Translations under genes and position numbers: made by a program
NCBI GenBank assembly: GCA_949825025.1
Contig: OX463780.1
Coordinates: forward strand, 48,381,280-48,445,279
From: Siphlonurus alternatus
Lineage: Eukaryota; Arthropoda; Insecta; Ephemeroptera; Siphlonuridae
Reading direction: 5' to 3'
Length of the DNA: 64,000 bases
Notes under the pieces: generated by a model
What the model was told of the DNA's origin: nothing
What the model saw: the letters and a program-made list of their open reading frames with translations, nothing else
Database searches by the model: none
Shown: positions 45,192 to 57,835 of the stretch, piece by piece
How positions within the stretch are numbered: position 1 is the first letter of the stretch
Layout: every line of letters begins with the position of its first letter

Positions 45192-46345
45192 ACCGCCCGA
45201 CTCGTGGTTCCTATCTCTAACATACATCGCTACTTGCCAGACAACAGATTGAAAACAAAAAATTTATTAGCACTAATAATCGCACATTGCAATTTATGGG
45301 TCGCAGTACATGTTGTGCTCTCTTCTATGTATATATAAATAGAAGCTGTACTGTAACAATAGAGTGACGTCACAGTCCGGTCTATTGAATTGTTTATCGT
45401 ACCCAAAGGCAAAATATATTTTAATCTTTATATTCCTAGTAATAGATAATTTTATTAACTTTCCATTGTTATTATATTAGTGAAAAAAAAATAACAGTGA
45501 ATTATTGAAGTAAAAGATGTACGTGCATGTATTTTTACTTAAATGTTTTCTTCAATAAATTTAAAACAGTAGCTTTTTTTTTAAAACATAGTGAAGAGTA
45601 CGCATGAAATACACGGATAAAAAATAAAGTTAACATTCGGATTTTAAGCAAGATAAAGTTAGTCCCTAATTCTTTGAATATAATCATAATATATTTCATC
45701 GTTACAGTCATATCTCACAAAATATTAATATATTTTCCCTTATTTTTTAGATAAATAAATTTAAATTCCATTTTGTTGTTGAATTGTATGAACAGTATCT
45801 GCATTTTGTTATACGACTAATTTACAAATTCTCTCATTAGGAAATGTATAGTGTATATGAAGCTTATGTTTGATAAATTAAACTAATTATTATTGACCAT
45901 AAGTTTGATATACACTATACAGTTCCGAGAATTTGTAGAAAGAAATTTTTCAATGCACGTAGGTTAGGAAGATAGCATAATATATAATATATGATAGTTT
46001 ATGAGTTTTATCAATAACCACGGTTAGCGTTAGTCTAAATGAATGGTACTAACCGCGGCTAATGAGAAATCTTTCTGGAGAAATCCTTCATAAATGACAC
46101 CCTTTATATGTCCCTTAATGATGGCGTTATTGTATTTAATTGATCTATATAACAAAAATTAACAATTTCATCATGTAGACACTACTGTTTTTTTCTAGTA
46201 AATTTCCCATAAGACATCTCTTAATTTCAAATTGCATCCCAATTTTTTTTTTTGCAGTGTATAAAGCAGCTTATAGGGGCACCCACCAAGAAGCATTATG
46301 ATGCCACTTTGGCTTGTGCCGAGGAAATTAGCATTTAGTACTCAC
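45192..46345. other. Intron 1 sequence beside exon 1, with two small hairpins
   Basis: 45823-45938 is a 116-bp imperfect hairpin (TTACAAATTCTC and ATGTATAGTGTATAT mirrored). 46015-46090 resembles the centre of the GATTCACGAAAAAG-ended MITE (AACCACGGTTAGCG and ACTAACCGCGGCTAATGAGA). No other feature is seen. Confidence 0.5.
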
Positions 46346-46449
46346 ATCCAACTGCCCACGAGAGCGGCGGTGCGCGGTCTTTCCTCCGCCAGCACGCCTG
46401 GCGCCATCACGCCCACGCACGCCAGCAGCGCCAGCTGGAGACACGCCAT
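46346..46449 (-). CDS. Wnt5: Wnt5 coding exon 1 (signal peptide)
   Basis: First coding exon, 34 codons plus two bases of the next. The product starts MACLQLALLACVG and has a hydrophobic core of about 15 residues, with likely signal cleavage after VLA around residue 21. It ends VGSW, which fits the SW(W) found just before the mature Wnt5 core. The donor at 46345-46340 reads GTGAGT and the exon ends in phase 2, matching exon 2. The ATG sits in a strong GGCGGCATGG context. Thirteen bases upstream, TTGCAG at 46467-46462 could be a splice acceptor, which would place an untranslated exon further right. The exon is much more GC-rich than its surroundings. The assignment rests on phase, strand and the SW motif, because signal peptides themselves are not conserved. 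Confidence 0.85.
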
Positions 46450-46563
46450 GCCGCCGCTAGCCTGCAACACACGGGCCACATTAGGAGGTCGTATCCTGTC
46501 CAGGGCATAGGTCAACATTGGTATATAGTGTTGTTATGACTGTCACCAGAGATCATCAGAGAT

Positions 46564-46672
46564 GTCCGTCTCCATTTATCTGTGGTTTGACGTCACGTGA
46601 CCCTCCCATTAGAATTGTATTGGAGGACAAAGAAAATGTTTGTGACGTCAAACCAAGATAAGAGGAGACGAC
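46564..46672. repeat. 109-bp hairpin with two TGACGTCA-type sites, upstream of Wnt5 exon 1
   Basis: Arms GTCCGTCTCCATTTATCTGT with GGTTTGACGTCAC, mirrored by TGTGACGTCAAACC and AAGATAAGAGGAGACGAC. It lies 115 bp upstream of the Wnt5 start codon. It is probably a small MITE. Its two CRE/ATF-like sites could be regulatory, but that is inference. Confidence 0.65.
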
Positions 46673-48084
46673 TATATGATCAGAAAACATTCAAAAATAT
46701 TTCAAAATGTTCCATGTTGTTGGGGGGTAATGTCTCATTAAGCAACACTAATATGCACTAAATATTGGGCCTTCTAAAATCTTGGACAATTTTTTAGACA
46801 TATAAGACTGGAGGTCTCTAATAAATGCTCTGGTCTGTCCCCGACCAACCTAACTTAAATTTCCATGGTGATTTTAGTGAAAATGTGTAAAAAAAAAATG
46901 AGGTTGTCTTTCTATGATTTTTTTAACAAAAGAATAAAAATAATAATTCTATATTACACTGTACATTTGTCCTGTTTTTGTTTTTAATTTCACTGAAATA
47001 ATACGTAAATAAATAAAATAAATATCCTGCATGTAATCTGAGTCATGGGTATTTTTCATTATTTTATTCTAAACTTCTTGGAAATATCTCATTCACTGCA
47101 TCGATTAGTATCAGGTTAAAAATGCACAGAACTAAACCATGGAAAATATTGATGTATATTACAATTTTTACAATATTTTCCAATCTAACAGTAATAAAAC
47201 AAAATTGCAACATTTTTATTACTGGCTCCATACTTGGTGTTTAAATTTTCTCTCTCTCTTAAGTTATAACAGTTTATACAATTAAGATAACACAGCTTAA
47301 AATACTTTCGAACAATTTTATTTGAGTCATTAAATTACCTAAATTAAAACATTTAATGTAAAAATGTACTTCAATATTGATATTGATTGAAACACTCCTT
47401 AAAAAATAACGATAGTGTTGTGTGAAATTTAGGAAATGGAATTTTAAATTGAACGAAGTACTGTATAGTTCAAATTCAAAATTTTAATTCAATCATAGGC
47501 TGTACAGCATGCATGGAGTAATTGTTCATGCAAATTGAGTTAATTCTGCAATATTTTCAAGGAACGTAACTATCATTATATACCAATAAATGGTAATGAT
47601 ATACCAATTATAATTCAAGCGTGAATTTGATAAGGCTTGAATATTTTTATTAATTGGGCATTCATTATTTTTATGTGATTATCAAAAACTTATTATAAAA
47701 ACGTCGTAAATTAAGCAACAATTTGATCAGCTGATGAGATATGACTATTCAAGCCATTCCATCGGGAGTTTAAGTACACTCTTGCACTCTTTTCTAGACT
47801 GCATGACAAAACCCCTAATGCATGCACACCAAGGTTTTCGTTCCAGTTATTCTGAAAAATCAACTTTTGAATAAAATTATATCTTATAATATATTTCGCT
47901 CGATTATAATAGAGGCTTCAAGTGATGCGCTTTCGCTGCGCAACTGTTTGTCGCTAAGGTTCATCTTGCACTTGAAAATGAAGAAAAGTGTTTTTTTAAC
48001 TTTTCTCGGTTATAAATCAAGTAAAAAATCTAAATCTTGAATTATCTACTTTATTTTTCAGTTTGGACCAAAGTTCCGTAAAGG
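46673..48084. other. AT-rich 5' flank or 5' UTR intron
   Basis: No gene or repeat family recognised. Confidence 0.45.
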
Positions 48085-48485
48085 AATTTTCTCTGAAAAA
48101 TCTTATTCTTAGTGAAAAAACGAAATCACGTTTTTTTTACATAGGTTTGGTATAGCGGGTGGGATCACCGAAAAATCAGCTGACTTGAAGCCTCTATTAA
48201 CTTCTTCCTCAATGGAGGCTTCAAGTGTTCCCGGGCGGGAAAATTTTCTCCATAAGCCTCCATGTTAGAAAATTTGAATTTAATTTTTCTCGTTGAAAGT
48301 AATCAATTTGAAAACATCTCCTACACTCCACCTCTCATTTAGATAATGTATCAAGAACCCATTTTTCTCTAAAAATTTTCTTTTATGCCAAAAAAGCAAT
48401 TTCGATTTTTTTTTTTTTTACATAGGTTTAGATAGGACGGTGGAAACACCGCAAAATCAGCTGACTTGAAGTCTCCATAGAAACC
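48085..48485 (+). repeat. Dispersed repeat (family P), two copies in tandem
   Basis: 48085-48235 and 48355-48485 each carry a T-run, ACATAGGTTT, then AGGACGGTGGAAACACCG (or GCGGGTGGGATCACCG) and AATCAGCTGACTTGAAG. Both match 11250-11385. GAGGCTTCAAGTG and TTGAAGCCTC lie between the two copies. Confidence 0.65.
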
Positions 48486-49664
48486 AAGACAACATTGCAC
48501 TCACTTCAGTAAGACACCACATAAAGAATTTAGAATCGGAAACCACAGACATAGCTGGTGTTGGTCGAGGAACATATTAGAAGTGGTTGAATGCCGAGCG
48601 CTAATTCCAGCAGGGTGATGGGAGTTAATAAGGAGACATGATCAGATAATGACAGTGTAACATTCTTTTCAAAAAAAAAAAACAGTTTCCTTTTTTTACA
48701 TCTCTAAAGTACGCTGCTGCATTTCGTTTATAAAAAATTACAATTCCTTTCAAGCGTTTTAAAAAACTGGACAAGACTTTTAAGAAAAATAGTGGAATTT
48801 TTATAGGAATTCTTTTTTTTTTTAATCAACAACGAAGTATGTACCTTACAATTTAACTTTTTACCGAACCAGCTGGTGACTTAATGGTGATAAATACTGG
48901 GAGGTCAATAAACTTAGTATTAACATTATTTCAAACTTTGTTTATATAAAAACATTGCTCTTGTAGCTGCTTTCTTAGCTTTTAAATTTTTTTTTCCCTT
49001 CAAACGGTACACTGTAAGAAAAAAAAAATCTATAAAGCAAATTTTGCAGAAGTTATTTTTGTAATATTTTTGCTGATTTCTTTAGTAGTTTTTAGTGACA
49101 TTAAAATTGTCAAGAAATTTGCATTTTAACTCACATGACAAAGGAATTTCCTTGTCATTCTTGTATTATTATACAATGTATAACATTGATATGCTACACG
49201 CGATGTATTCGAAAGAAACAAAGAAATTTAACCTGTCAGTGTAATAAATCATCAATCCCACAGCTTACTAAATACGTATTTAAATTTTATTGTATAATTT
49301 TATCATGTACTTAGTGAAATTCTTCGCTGACTTTGTCCGCTATAATAGGCGCCACCAAAAAATATGTCATAACCTGACCGCACCCTCCCCTGCTGGTGTC
49401 AACTATAACGCCCTACCAGCAATTGCTAAACTCTCTCAGGCGAAACTGTCTCTGTCGTCATTCAAATTGACAAAGATGCCCAAATGTTATATTGCAAAAT
49501 AATATTTTGATCGACTCTCTCTCATTCAGTATATCATATTATTATGTTGCCATATTAATTTTAAAATATTACGGCAGCTTAGACGTAATGAAATTGCAAA
49601 TACAAAGATTTTGATGTCTTCCCTCCCCCTTTCTTCTCGTCCCAAAAATTCAAAAAATTCAAAA
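48486..49664. other. AT-rich sequence, nothing recognised
   Basis: No supportable ORF, hairpin or repeat match. Confidence 0.45.
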
Positions 49665-49740
49665 TTCAAAATCTTTTATTATTTCCATTTTTCCTACAAT
49701 CATAATATTTCCATGTACATGTTATATGTTGAGGTTTATA
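49665..49740 (-). mobile_element. LINE 3' end fragment with GAATTTT-type tail
   Basis: On the minus strand, CATGTACATGGAAATATTAT and GGAAATAATAAAAGA run into three TTGAATTTT-like units. This looks like the 3' end of a third LINE family; the piece is very short. Confidence 0.4.
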
Positions 49741-49849
49741 GGACAAGTCAGTACTAGAGCTAAAACAATCAAGATTCATTTTTCAGAGCTTGAAGTCAAT
49801 CATTTATAGTTAATGTAGTTTTTAACAAGTCGAAGAGTACTGCTCTTGT

Positions 49850-50005
49850 TGAAAAATTTCGTCTTCAATGTACTCATCCTTTGCACGTCTAAATCTTATC
49901 TTTCTACCTCTAAAACACATCTAATTCGTAATTTTGTATTTTCCCTACTTTTTTCCTTCTGAAATGGTGCAAAATAAAAGGAAATTAGACGAGAAGAGAA
50001 TTAAA
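49850..50005 (+). repeat. Dispersed repeat (family O)
   Basis: TTCGTCTTCAATGTACTCAT, ACGTCTAAATCTTATC, CTCTAAAACACATCTAATT, then GGAAATTAGACGAGAAGAG; an internally shortened copy. Confidence 0.65.
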
Positions 50006-51394
50006 TAGTGAATAGAATATGAAATTTTAGCCTCAAATCTAAAAACTCCAATTCATGTTATGTATACTATATCATAAACCTGATATAACGAGCTGCATAT
50101 ATATATTTGTAACTATACTATATGGAACACAAAAATGGTGTACTGTACATAATTATACTGCATATATATATGATATTATATATACCATTAATTTTTCAGA
50201 ATCTAATACATTTTACTGGCGATCAAAATGGAATTTGCATATATAATGATATTTTGTAATTAAAGTTAAATGTATATAATGTTGTTTCATAATCTCTTAA
50301 GAATTAAGACAAGATAAAAAATTGAGCTTTAATTGAAAATAAAGATCTTTTCTCAAAAATTTCTCCAGTTTCTCATATATTGAAATGATATGATTTCCAA
50401 ATAACATTAACAATGAAATAAATATCCCTGGTGTTATAATTTTGGCATGACTTTCTAATTTTAATTTAAAATTCTATTCAGTAAAACACCGGCGAGTTTA
50501 ACCAAGATTTCCATGTTTTTTTTACTAAAAAATTCAGACACAGAAATATAATACGTCCTCATTTACAAGTCTGCACTAAATACTCAGCTGCTAAAACAAT
50601 ATCTTGGCAAAGAATAAAAATTTAAAGAGGTAGTCATTAAAAGAGCTGGGCAAGCGTATTCGTACATATAATTGTAATAACTCAATCATCACGCAGCGAG
50701 AACCCCGCCCGGTTAAAATGAACGTGAGCCAAGCGGCAAATCATCCATCTAGCGAGCGCCAGACAGTAATTTAGTGAGCACGCCAAACTACCAAAGTACT
50801 TATATATTTTTGCAATTATATTTTGTATCATGTATATAAATTTTTTTTTTAACAAAAATTATTAGCTCTCAATTTTTAAATTAAAAGGTTAAAAATACAG
50901 GATATGTGTACATCAAGTAAATATATATTTTTATATACATTATTATATATGATGAAATATTATCCATTGTATAGGTCTTGAAGCTTGTTTTATAAGAAAA
51001 AGGTTTCATGTAACGTATTTATTATAAACCATTATAATGTGAAAATAAGAGAATAGCCATGCATAGTTTATGGGTAATTTGTATATCTTATATAGCACGA
51101 TTTTTGAAGTTAACCATCTTTCTCATTGACCACGGTTATCTATAAATCAACATCAATAACCGCGGTTAAGCTGTCTGAATATCTTTCTGATTTTTCTATA
51201 ACTTCAGAAATCGCGTTCTATATTTATAGGAATGATAAAAATTCACGTATAATTATATATTTATTTTTCTGCTTATATAGTAATGAATTTCTTTCTAACT
51301 ATTTTTTAACTTTTGCGTCAGCGTCTATTTTAACATTTAATTATTGATTTTATTGTTCGTATATAATAAAAGTATAAAATTCAATACTACCCCT
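50006..51394. other. AT-rich flank with one GC-richer patch
   Basis: 50695-50775 (CAGCGAGAACCCCGCCCGGT and following) is GC-richer with no recognised content. 51110-51185 resembles the centre of the MITEs at 52695 and 59660 (ACCACGGTTATC and ATAACCGCGGTTAAG). Confidence 0.4.
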
Positions 51395-51610
51395 TGTTAA
51401 AAAATTACGTCTTCAACTCATCCTTTACACATCTAAACCTAATCTTTTTACCTTTAAAACACATCTTATTTCTTCCTCGCTCAAAAATTGAGGATGAAAT
51501 TAAAACAATATTTCTAACATTTTACGCTCAAAAAGAGGAAAAATACGTAATCTCGTATTTTTCCTCTAAAATGGTTCAAAATAGGACACAAAAGAGGAAA
51601 TCTTAATAAC
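51395..51610 (+). repeat. Dispersed repeat (family O), fullest copy
   Basis: GTCTTCAACTCATCCTTTAC, TCTAAACCTAATCTTTTTAC, AAAACACATCTTATTTC, CGCTCAAAAATTGAGGATGA and the hairpin GAGGAAAAATACGTAATCTC with its inverse, then AAAAGAGGAAATC. It is the longest of five copies. Confidence 0.7.
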
Positions 51611-51852
51611 GAATAAATGATTAAATTTATTTCAACTCGGATCAATGCATAATTGATCAAGTTATATAATAAATGCACTTGACTCTATCAGGAATACTTC
51701 AAAACGTGGTTAACACCAATATTAAAGTACGTAAGTGTATTAAAATGTATAGCAGCGTATTAATTATAAATTTAACATTGACAGAATGGAAAGATTACAA
51801 CCTTGAACGCTTGATCTGAATTAACAAACATTGTTAAATATGGAGAACATTT

Positions 51853-51942
51853 ATTAATGCAATGAATGTCAATTAAGTTTATTTTAAATATTATAATATT
51901 AATGCAATGAATGTCAATTAAGTTTATTTTAAATATTATAAT
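51853..51942. repeat. 45-bp direct duplication
   Basis: Two identical adjacent units of ATTAATGCAATGAATGTCAA plus TTAAGTTTATTTTAAATATTA. Confidence 0.9.
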
Positions 51943-52144
51943 ACGTTCTGTAAGATGGAAGTTGCAGTGAAGTGTCTTATGCACATATACATGCACTCAT
52001 GGCTATTTACTTTGCATAAATATAACTTGACTTTTGACATCGAAATTAACTCCAGATTGACAAGTTGGTAACTCAAGTCAATAGTTCTTACACCCTGACA
52101 CTGTACTCTATTTTTTACTTGTTTGAGACCAGAAGGAGTGCACA

Positions 52145-52413
52145 GGTGTACAGTGGTTATCGCAAAAAGTAGAACAACAAAGGATCCTTTGTATAAGGTC
52201 AGTTTATCACTGTTTTGCTTTGTTTCTCTCGATCATGCCGGTCTATCAAATGATAGATTTTATTTTGACAGAGAGACAGGCTGGCAAGTAAGTGCATGAG
52301 TGTGACCGAAAGGGAGACCAAAGCAAACCACAATGATAAGCAAACTGACTTACGTACTTTTAAATACAATGAATCTTTTGTTGTTCAATATTTTGTGATA
52401 AGCACTGTACCTC
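52145..52413. mobile_element. Imperfect foldback MITE, about 270 bp
   Basis: GTACAGTGGTTATCGCAAAA and GAACAACAAAGGATCC at the left are mirrored by GAATCTTTTGTTGTTC and TTTGTGATAAGCACTGTAC at the right. Inner mirrored pair: GTCAGTTTATCACTGTTTTG and ATGATAAGCAAACTGAC. A 77-codon frame crosses it without family support. Confidence 0.7.
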
Positions 52414-52571
52414 TTTTTCAGGCTTCACGAACAAAGATAGTAAAAATCGAGTTATTAAACGAGTTATCCTCATGTCCGATGCAGAGATCACAAAGAAAGA
52501 ATTTGAAACATATATTAATTTGTCTTTGAATGTGGGTATATATTCGAAACACCTTGAAAAATGACCCTGAT

Positions 52572-52587
52572 CGCCACTAGATGGCGT
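52572..52587. promoter_or_regulatory. CTCF-like motif
   Basis: CGCCACTAGATGGCGT fits the CTCF core (CCAC.AG.TGGC) as known from vertebrates and insects. One motif by eye in 64 kb is weak evidence. Confidence 0.3.
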
Positions 52588-52694
52588 CGATGTATAATTT
52601 AAACATAACAGTTTCTCAAATCTTAGTTTACGTCAAACCATGCAGAGAATTTATATTAATTATGTGATTAAGCTATTGGTATGGTTATTGGGCT

Positions 52695-52815
52695 CGATTC
52701 GATCACGAAGAAAGTTATCCCAGGTTTCTCACTAACCACGTTTAATGCCGTTGAATTAGGCTAGCACTAACCTTGATTAATAGTGGGAAAGTTGGATAAC
52801 TTTTTCGTGAATCAT
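52695..52815. mobile_element. 120-bp MITE with GATTCACGAAAAAG ends, copy 1
   Basis: Left GATTCGATCACGAAGAAAGT and TATCCCAGGTTTCTCACTAA; right GATAACTTTTTCGTGAATC. The centre ACCACGTTTAATGCC is mirrored by GCACTAACCTTGATTAAT. Second full copy at 59660. Confidence 0.75.
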
Positions 52816-55055
52816 TCTCTATTATATCTATAGGTCATTTTCATTCCGAAAATGTACTATTTCCAATAGGGCTTGAAAGATTGTACATTGATGCCAGACT
52901 GCCATCTATATGATTAGGAGAATTTTCCAATGCAAGAAGTGTACAAAGGTTGATAATTTTTTACAGTGTAGTTTTAAAAAAAAATATGTATAATATATAG
53001 AAGAGTATTTTAGAAGAAGAGGACAAGTAATACCCTAAAAATAAATGGCTTACAAAACTATTGACATTAAATAGGGCACGCCCGATGTCAGTGTCATCAG
53101 TAGATTTGAATCAAAAAGAAGGGCAGCATTTCATTATAGACAACATATTCTAATCGTAGACTTACTGAGGATATTACTTTTATCAGTAATTTACTCATTA
53201 ATATTAAACTGCTTTCTATAAAGTTTGCATTTCTATAAATATATTTTAAGACAAGGTAAGCATAAATTACTGTCATGATGTTTAAAAATAAAATAAGAAA
53301 TAAATTACTTTATTTATATTTATATATATAAAAACAAATTGCAGTTATAGTAACGTATTATATTATTCAGTCTAAAGAATAAATGTATATAGCTATAAAT
53401 TTAACCTGGTATGGAAATAAGTATAATATTTAAATAATAAAAATATATATATTATTTAATGTTATAATTTAAGTAATGTTTTATTTTTTTGTGTGTATAC
53501 CCATTACAAATTTAATTGTCAATTTTACAACATTAAATGTCAATCATAAAAATTATATACTTACTGATTGCCGTCTCCGTCGCATTTTAATATCCAGTTT
53601 TATTTTTTCTATCTATACACGTATTAAACTTGCAAACTTGTCAGAGCTTTAAGATTAATAGACGCATCTTGTAACTTTGTTATAAAGGCTACATTATTTT
53701 ATATTAAAAAAAACTTTAGGCCATAATCAGTCCTTTTTTTTTTTTTAATTTACCCCCGTCGTGAATAAAAAAAGTTATGATAAAATAAATTTCGGGTACA
53801 CTTTGAAGTCACTTTTTACGAAGTACCGCCACACTTTGCGAAGTACCGCGACAACACATTCACTCGAACCTCCGAGATCAACTCACAAACTAACACTGAA
53901 GAACATCAACATGAGTAAAGCGCATGAGAGGAAAAAAAAAAAAACATACTTGGATTAAAATATCCCCCTCCAAAGAACTCTTGCTATTGGTTCGTTCAAT
54001 GTTAGTTTAGTTCAGGATTGGTTTAAAACTTTAGTGTAGTGGGGAGAGTTTGAAAATATATAATATTTATTTTTTATGTTTAGATCAAAAGATTTTTTCT
54101 ATTTTACCGTCATAAGATTTTATTATATTTTTTCTCAATACTTATACTGTACTCTAGAGACGAGAGAGTATATGAGAGAGGCTGGCTAAACATATAATAT
54201 CATATATCCAATCTATATTAGTATATTACAGGTAGCAGGTAATTTGATCACTCCAATATCTTCTACCATTTACTACATTGATTGAGCATACTTGCAAATA
54301 ATATACAAGCTACAAACATCAAATGTTATTCTATAAGTAAGATAACTTTAAAAAAAAAAATGCCATGTCACTATACAAGGTATATAAAAAAAAAACGGTT
54401 CATATACCTTCAAGGCATTTTATATCAATAATAACTTGGTAAAAGAAAGTAATTTATATATTAAGATTACTGGAGGTAAGTATATATGTTATAAAGATTA
54501 TAAAAATGAAAGGAATCATTATTTAGAAATAATACATACTTGAATTTAAATTTCATGTTTCATTTTTGCTGACAGATAGACAAACTAAATCACGAATTTA
54601 ATCGTTAAAAAAAAAAAAAAAGTAAAGATTCTCAATTTCAGAGTCGTGACTTTTCATACAAAAAAAAAATACATGACCTGAAAATATTTGAGTTTATTTG
54701 TTTTGCAGGTGCTTTGCGGTGTTTTATTAATGTAAAAATAAACGTACTCATTCAATCGTCGTTCTGTTTTTTAACATGCACGAACAAAAAATTACTAACA
54801 TTCGGCGTGATTGTGTAATGCAAGCCTTGGTTTTTTAAAGTAAAAGTAATTGTTTAAATGTATGTTAGTGATATTACTTGCTTATATGAGTTTATCAATA
54901 TATCGTTTGTATAATCACCGTGATATTTTTATGAAGGATTCATGATTATTTCATGCATGCTGCACAAATATATCTTATTTTTCACCACAATTAAGTTTCA
55001 ATTAAGTCATTATTTTCTCTCATTTTCGCGTGATCTATAGTGTCCATAATAAATA
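52816..55055. other. AT-rich flank; weak promoter-like patch
   Basis: At 53800-53900 the composition rises in GC around a short repeat (CGAAGTACCGC twice). On the minus strand an ACCAATAG CCAAT-like box lies just upstream (about 53986-53993). This could be a distal promoter or 5' UTR exon of Wnt5, but there is no firm splice or initiator evidence. The rest shows nothing. Confidence 0.25.
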
Positions 55056-55319
55056 TACAGAGTGAACCACAATTCGCGTGCCAACTTTTTTCGTAAATTT
55101 GGTATTGCAAAAATTTTCGTACAAACTTCAAATTTGGTACACTTGTAGCTGAGGGTTGTAAAAATTAGTTCAGGGCGTTATAATTTTTATTGGACACAAA
55201 TAACACCCCTTTCAGGGGTGGTTTTTAAAAAAATTATTTTCGCCTTATGGAAATTCAATGTTAAATACAACTTTTTTTGAAATCATTGGAATTTTGCAGA
55301 AAAAGTTTCTAGCATAGGG

Positions 55320-55910
55320 TAATCGACCCTCCTGAACTCAGAAATAATTTTAGATTTTTTTCCCCGACGCACCCCTGAGGGTGGAGACCTACCCCTAAAA
55401 TCCATTTTCCTTAAAAATTGTGCTAAAATTATGAAATTAATTTTCAAGGGGTAATCGACCCTCCTGAACTCGAAAATAATTTTAGAATTTTTCCCCGACG
55501 CACCCCTGAGGGTGGAGACCTACCCCTAAAATCCATTTTCCTTAAAAATTGTGCTAAAATTATGAAATTAATTTTCAAGGTGTAATCAACCCTCCTAAAC
55601 TCGGAAACAATTTTAGATTTTTTCCCCGACACACCCCTGAGGTTGGAGACCTACCCCTAAAATCCATTTTCCTTAAAAATTGTGCTAAAATTATGAAATT
55701 AATTTTCGAGGAGTAATCGACCCTCCTAAACTCGGAAACAATTTTAGATTTTTTCCCCGACGCACCCCTGAGGTTCCATTTTCCTTAAAAATTGTGATAA
55801 AATTGTAAAATTAATTTTCAAGGGGTACTCTACCCTTCTGAACTCGGAAATAATTTTAGATTTTTTCCCTAACGCAACCCTGAGGGTAAACGGCTACCCA
55901 CCATATCTTT
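55320..55910. repeat. Left-arm satellite, about 5 units
   Basis: Units contain TAATCGACCCTCCTGAACTC, CCCCGACGCACCCCTGAGGG and CCTTAAAAATTGTGCTAAAA. One unit near 55760 lacks an internal piece after TGAGGTT, and the innermost near 55870 is the most diverged. Confidence 0.9.
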
Positions 55911-56449
55911 TCTCCTTAATAATCGAGTAGAAATTGTGAATTAAATTTCATTCGGAATTTATGGTAATCTTTCATAAAAAAAATCACAGACTACACCTCT
56001 TCACTTGCAGCATGACGATGGATGTGTCCACCGTTAATTGCATGGCGTAAAGGCACATGTTGGTCTGCACAACGAGGCTATGTGTGCCTTTAACAACTGA
56101 GGTGTAACCAATTCCACTTAACGTCTGTCACTTTTAGTTCGTCAATGGTCTCAAATCTCTTTCTGAAGAAAAATGTTCACAAGAAGAGATTTGAGACGAA
56201 TTGACAAACAGAAAGTGGAGATCAGACGTTGCATGGAATTAGTCACACCTCAGATGCTAGAGGCCATGCACCTACACACATGGCCACGTTGAGCGGACCA
56301 ACATGTGCCATATATCACGCCAATTAACGGTGGACACATTGAGTGAAACCACTGTCATGCTGCAAGTGAAGGGGTCTGTCTGGGATATTTTTTCTCTGAA
56401 AAATTTCGATACATCCTGAAAAAAAAATAATTCCTAATTTCTACTCGAT

Positions 56450-57835
56450 AATTAAGAAAGAAGGATATCGTGGGTAGCAGTTTACCCTCAGGGTTGCATC
56501 GGGGAAAAAAATCTAAAATTATTTCCGAGTTCAGGAGGGTCAATTACACCTAGAAAATTAATTTCACAATTTTTAAGGAAAAAGGATTTTAGGAGTAGGT
56601 CTCCACCCTCAGGGGTGCGTCGGGGAAAAAATCTAAAATTGTTTCCGAGTTTAGGAGGGTCGATTACCCCTTGAAAATTAATTTCATAATTTTAGCACAA
56701 TTTTTAAGAAAAATGGATTTTAGGGGTAGGTCTCCACCCTCAGGGGTGCGTCGGGGAAAAAATCTAAAATTATTTCCGAGTTCAGGAGGGTCAATTACAC
56801 CTAGAAAATTAATTTCACAATTTTTAAGGAAAATGGATTTTAGGAGTAGGTCTCCACCCTCAGGGGTGCGTCAGGGAAAAAATTAAAAATTATTTCCGAG
56901 TTCAGGAGGGTCGATTACTCCTTGAAAATTAATTTCATAATTTTAGCACAATTTTAAGAAAAATGGATTTTAGGAGTAGGTCTCCACCCTCAGGGGTGTG
57001 TCAGGGAAAAAATTAAAAATTATTTCCGAGTTCAGGAGGGTCGATTACTCCTTGAAAATTAATTTCATAATTTTAGCACAATTTTAAGAAAAATGGATTT
57101 TAGGGTTAGATCTCCACCCTCAGGGGTGCGTCGGGGAAAAAAATCTAAAATTATTTCCGAGTTCAGGAGGGTCGATTACTCCTCGAAAATTAATTTCATA
57201 ATTTTAGCACAATTTTAAGAAAAATGGATTTTAGGAGTAGGTCTCCACCCTCAGGGGTGTGTCAGGGAAAAAATTAAAAATTATTTCCGAGTTCAGGAGG
57301 GTCGATTACTCCTTGAAAATTAATTTCATAATTTTAGCACAATTTTAAGAAAAATGGTTTTTAGGGTTAGATCTCCACCCTCAGGGGTGCGTCGGGGAAA
57401 AAAATCTAAAATTATTTCCGAGTTCAGGAGGGTCGATTACCCCTCGAAAATTAATTTCATAATTTTAGCACAATTTTTAAGGAAAATGCATTTTAGGGGT
57501 AGGTCTCCACCCTCAGGGGTGCGTCGGGGAAAAAATCTAAAAATTTTTCCGAGTTTAGAAGGGTCAATAACCCCTTGAAAATTAATTTCATAATTTTAGC
57601 ACAATTTTTAAGGAAAGTGGATTTTAGGGGTAGGTCTCCACCCACAGGGGTGCGTCGGGGAAAAATTCTAAAATTATTTTCGAGTTCAGGAGGGTCGATT
57701 ACCCCTTGAAAATTAATTTCATAATTTTAGCACAATTTTTAAGAAAAATGGATTTTAGGGGTAGGTCTCCACCCTCAGGGGTGCGTCGGGGAAAAAATCT
57801 AAAATTATTTCTGAGTTCAAGAGGGTCGATTACCC
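56450..57835. repeat. Right-arm satellite, about 10-11 units
   Basis: Inverted relative to the left array: GGTCTCCACCCTCAGGGGTG, TCGGGGAAAAAATCTAAAAT, GAGTTCAGGAGGGTCGATTA. Pairs of units alternate between TTAGGAGTAG and TTAGGGTTAG variants around 56950-57420, which suggests two-unit blocks were copied together. Confidence 0.9.

Noticed and set aside
46298..46510. 70-codon plus-strand ORF
   Set aside because: Shadow of Wnt5 exon 1, whose minus-strand reading gives a signal peptide with correct donor and phase.
52296..52529. 77-codon plus-strand ORF
   Set aside because: It starts inside an imperfect foldback MITE and shows no family resemblance.
55444..57578. ORFs containing GRSPPSGVRRGK repeats
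   Set aside because: Produced by the approximately 128-bp satellite of the foldback element; both arrays read the same way by inversion, and there is no start or domain.
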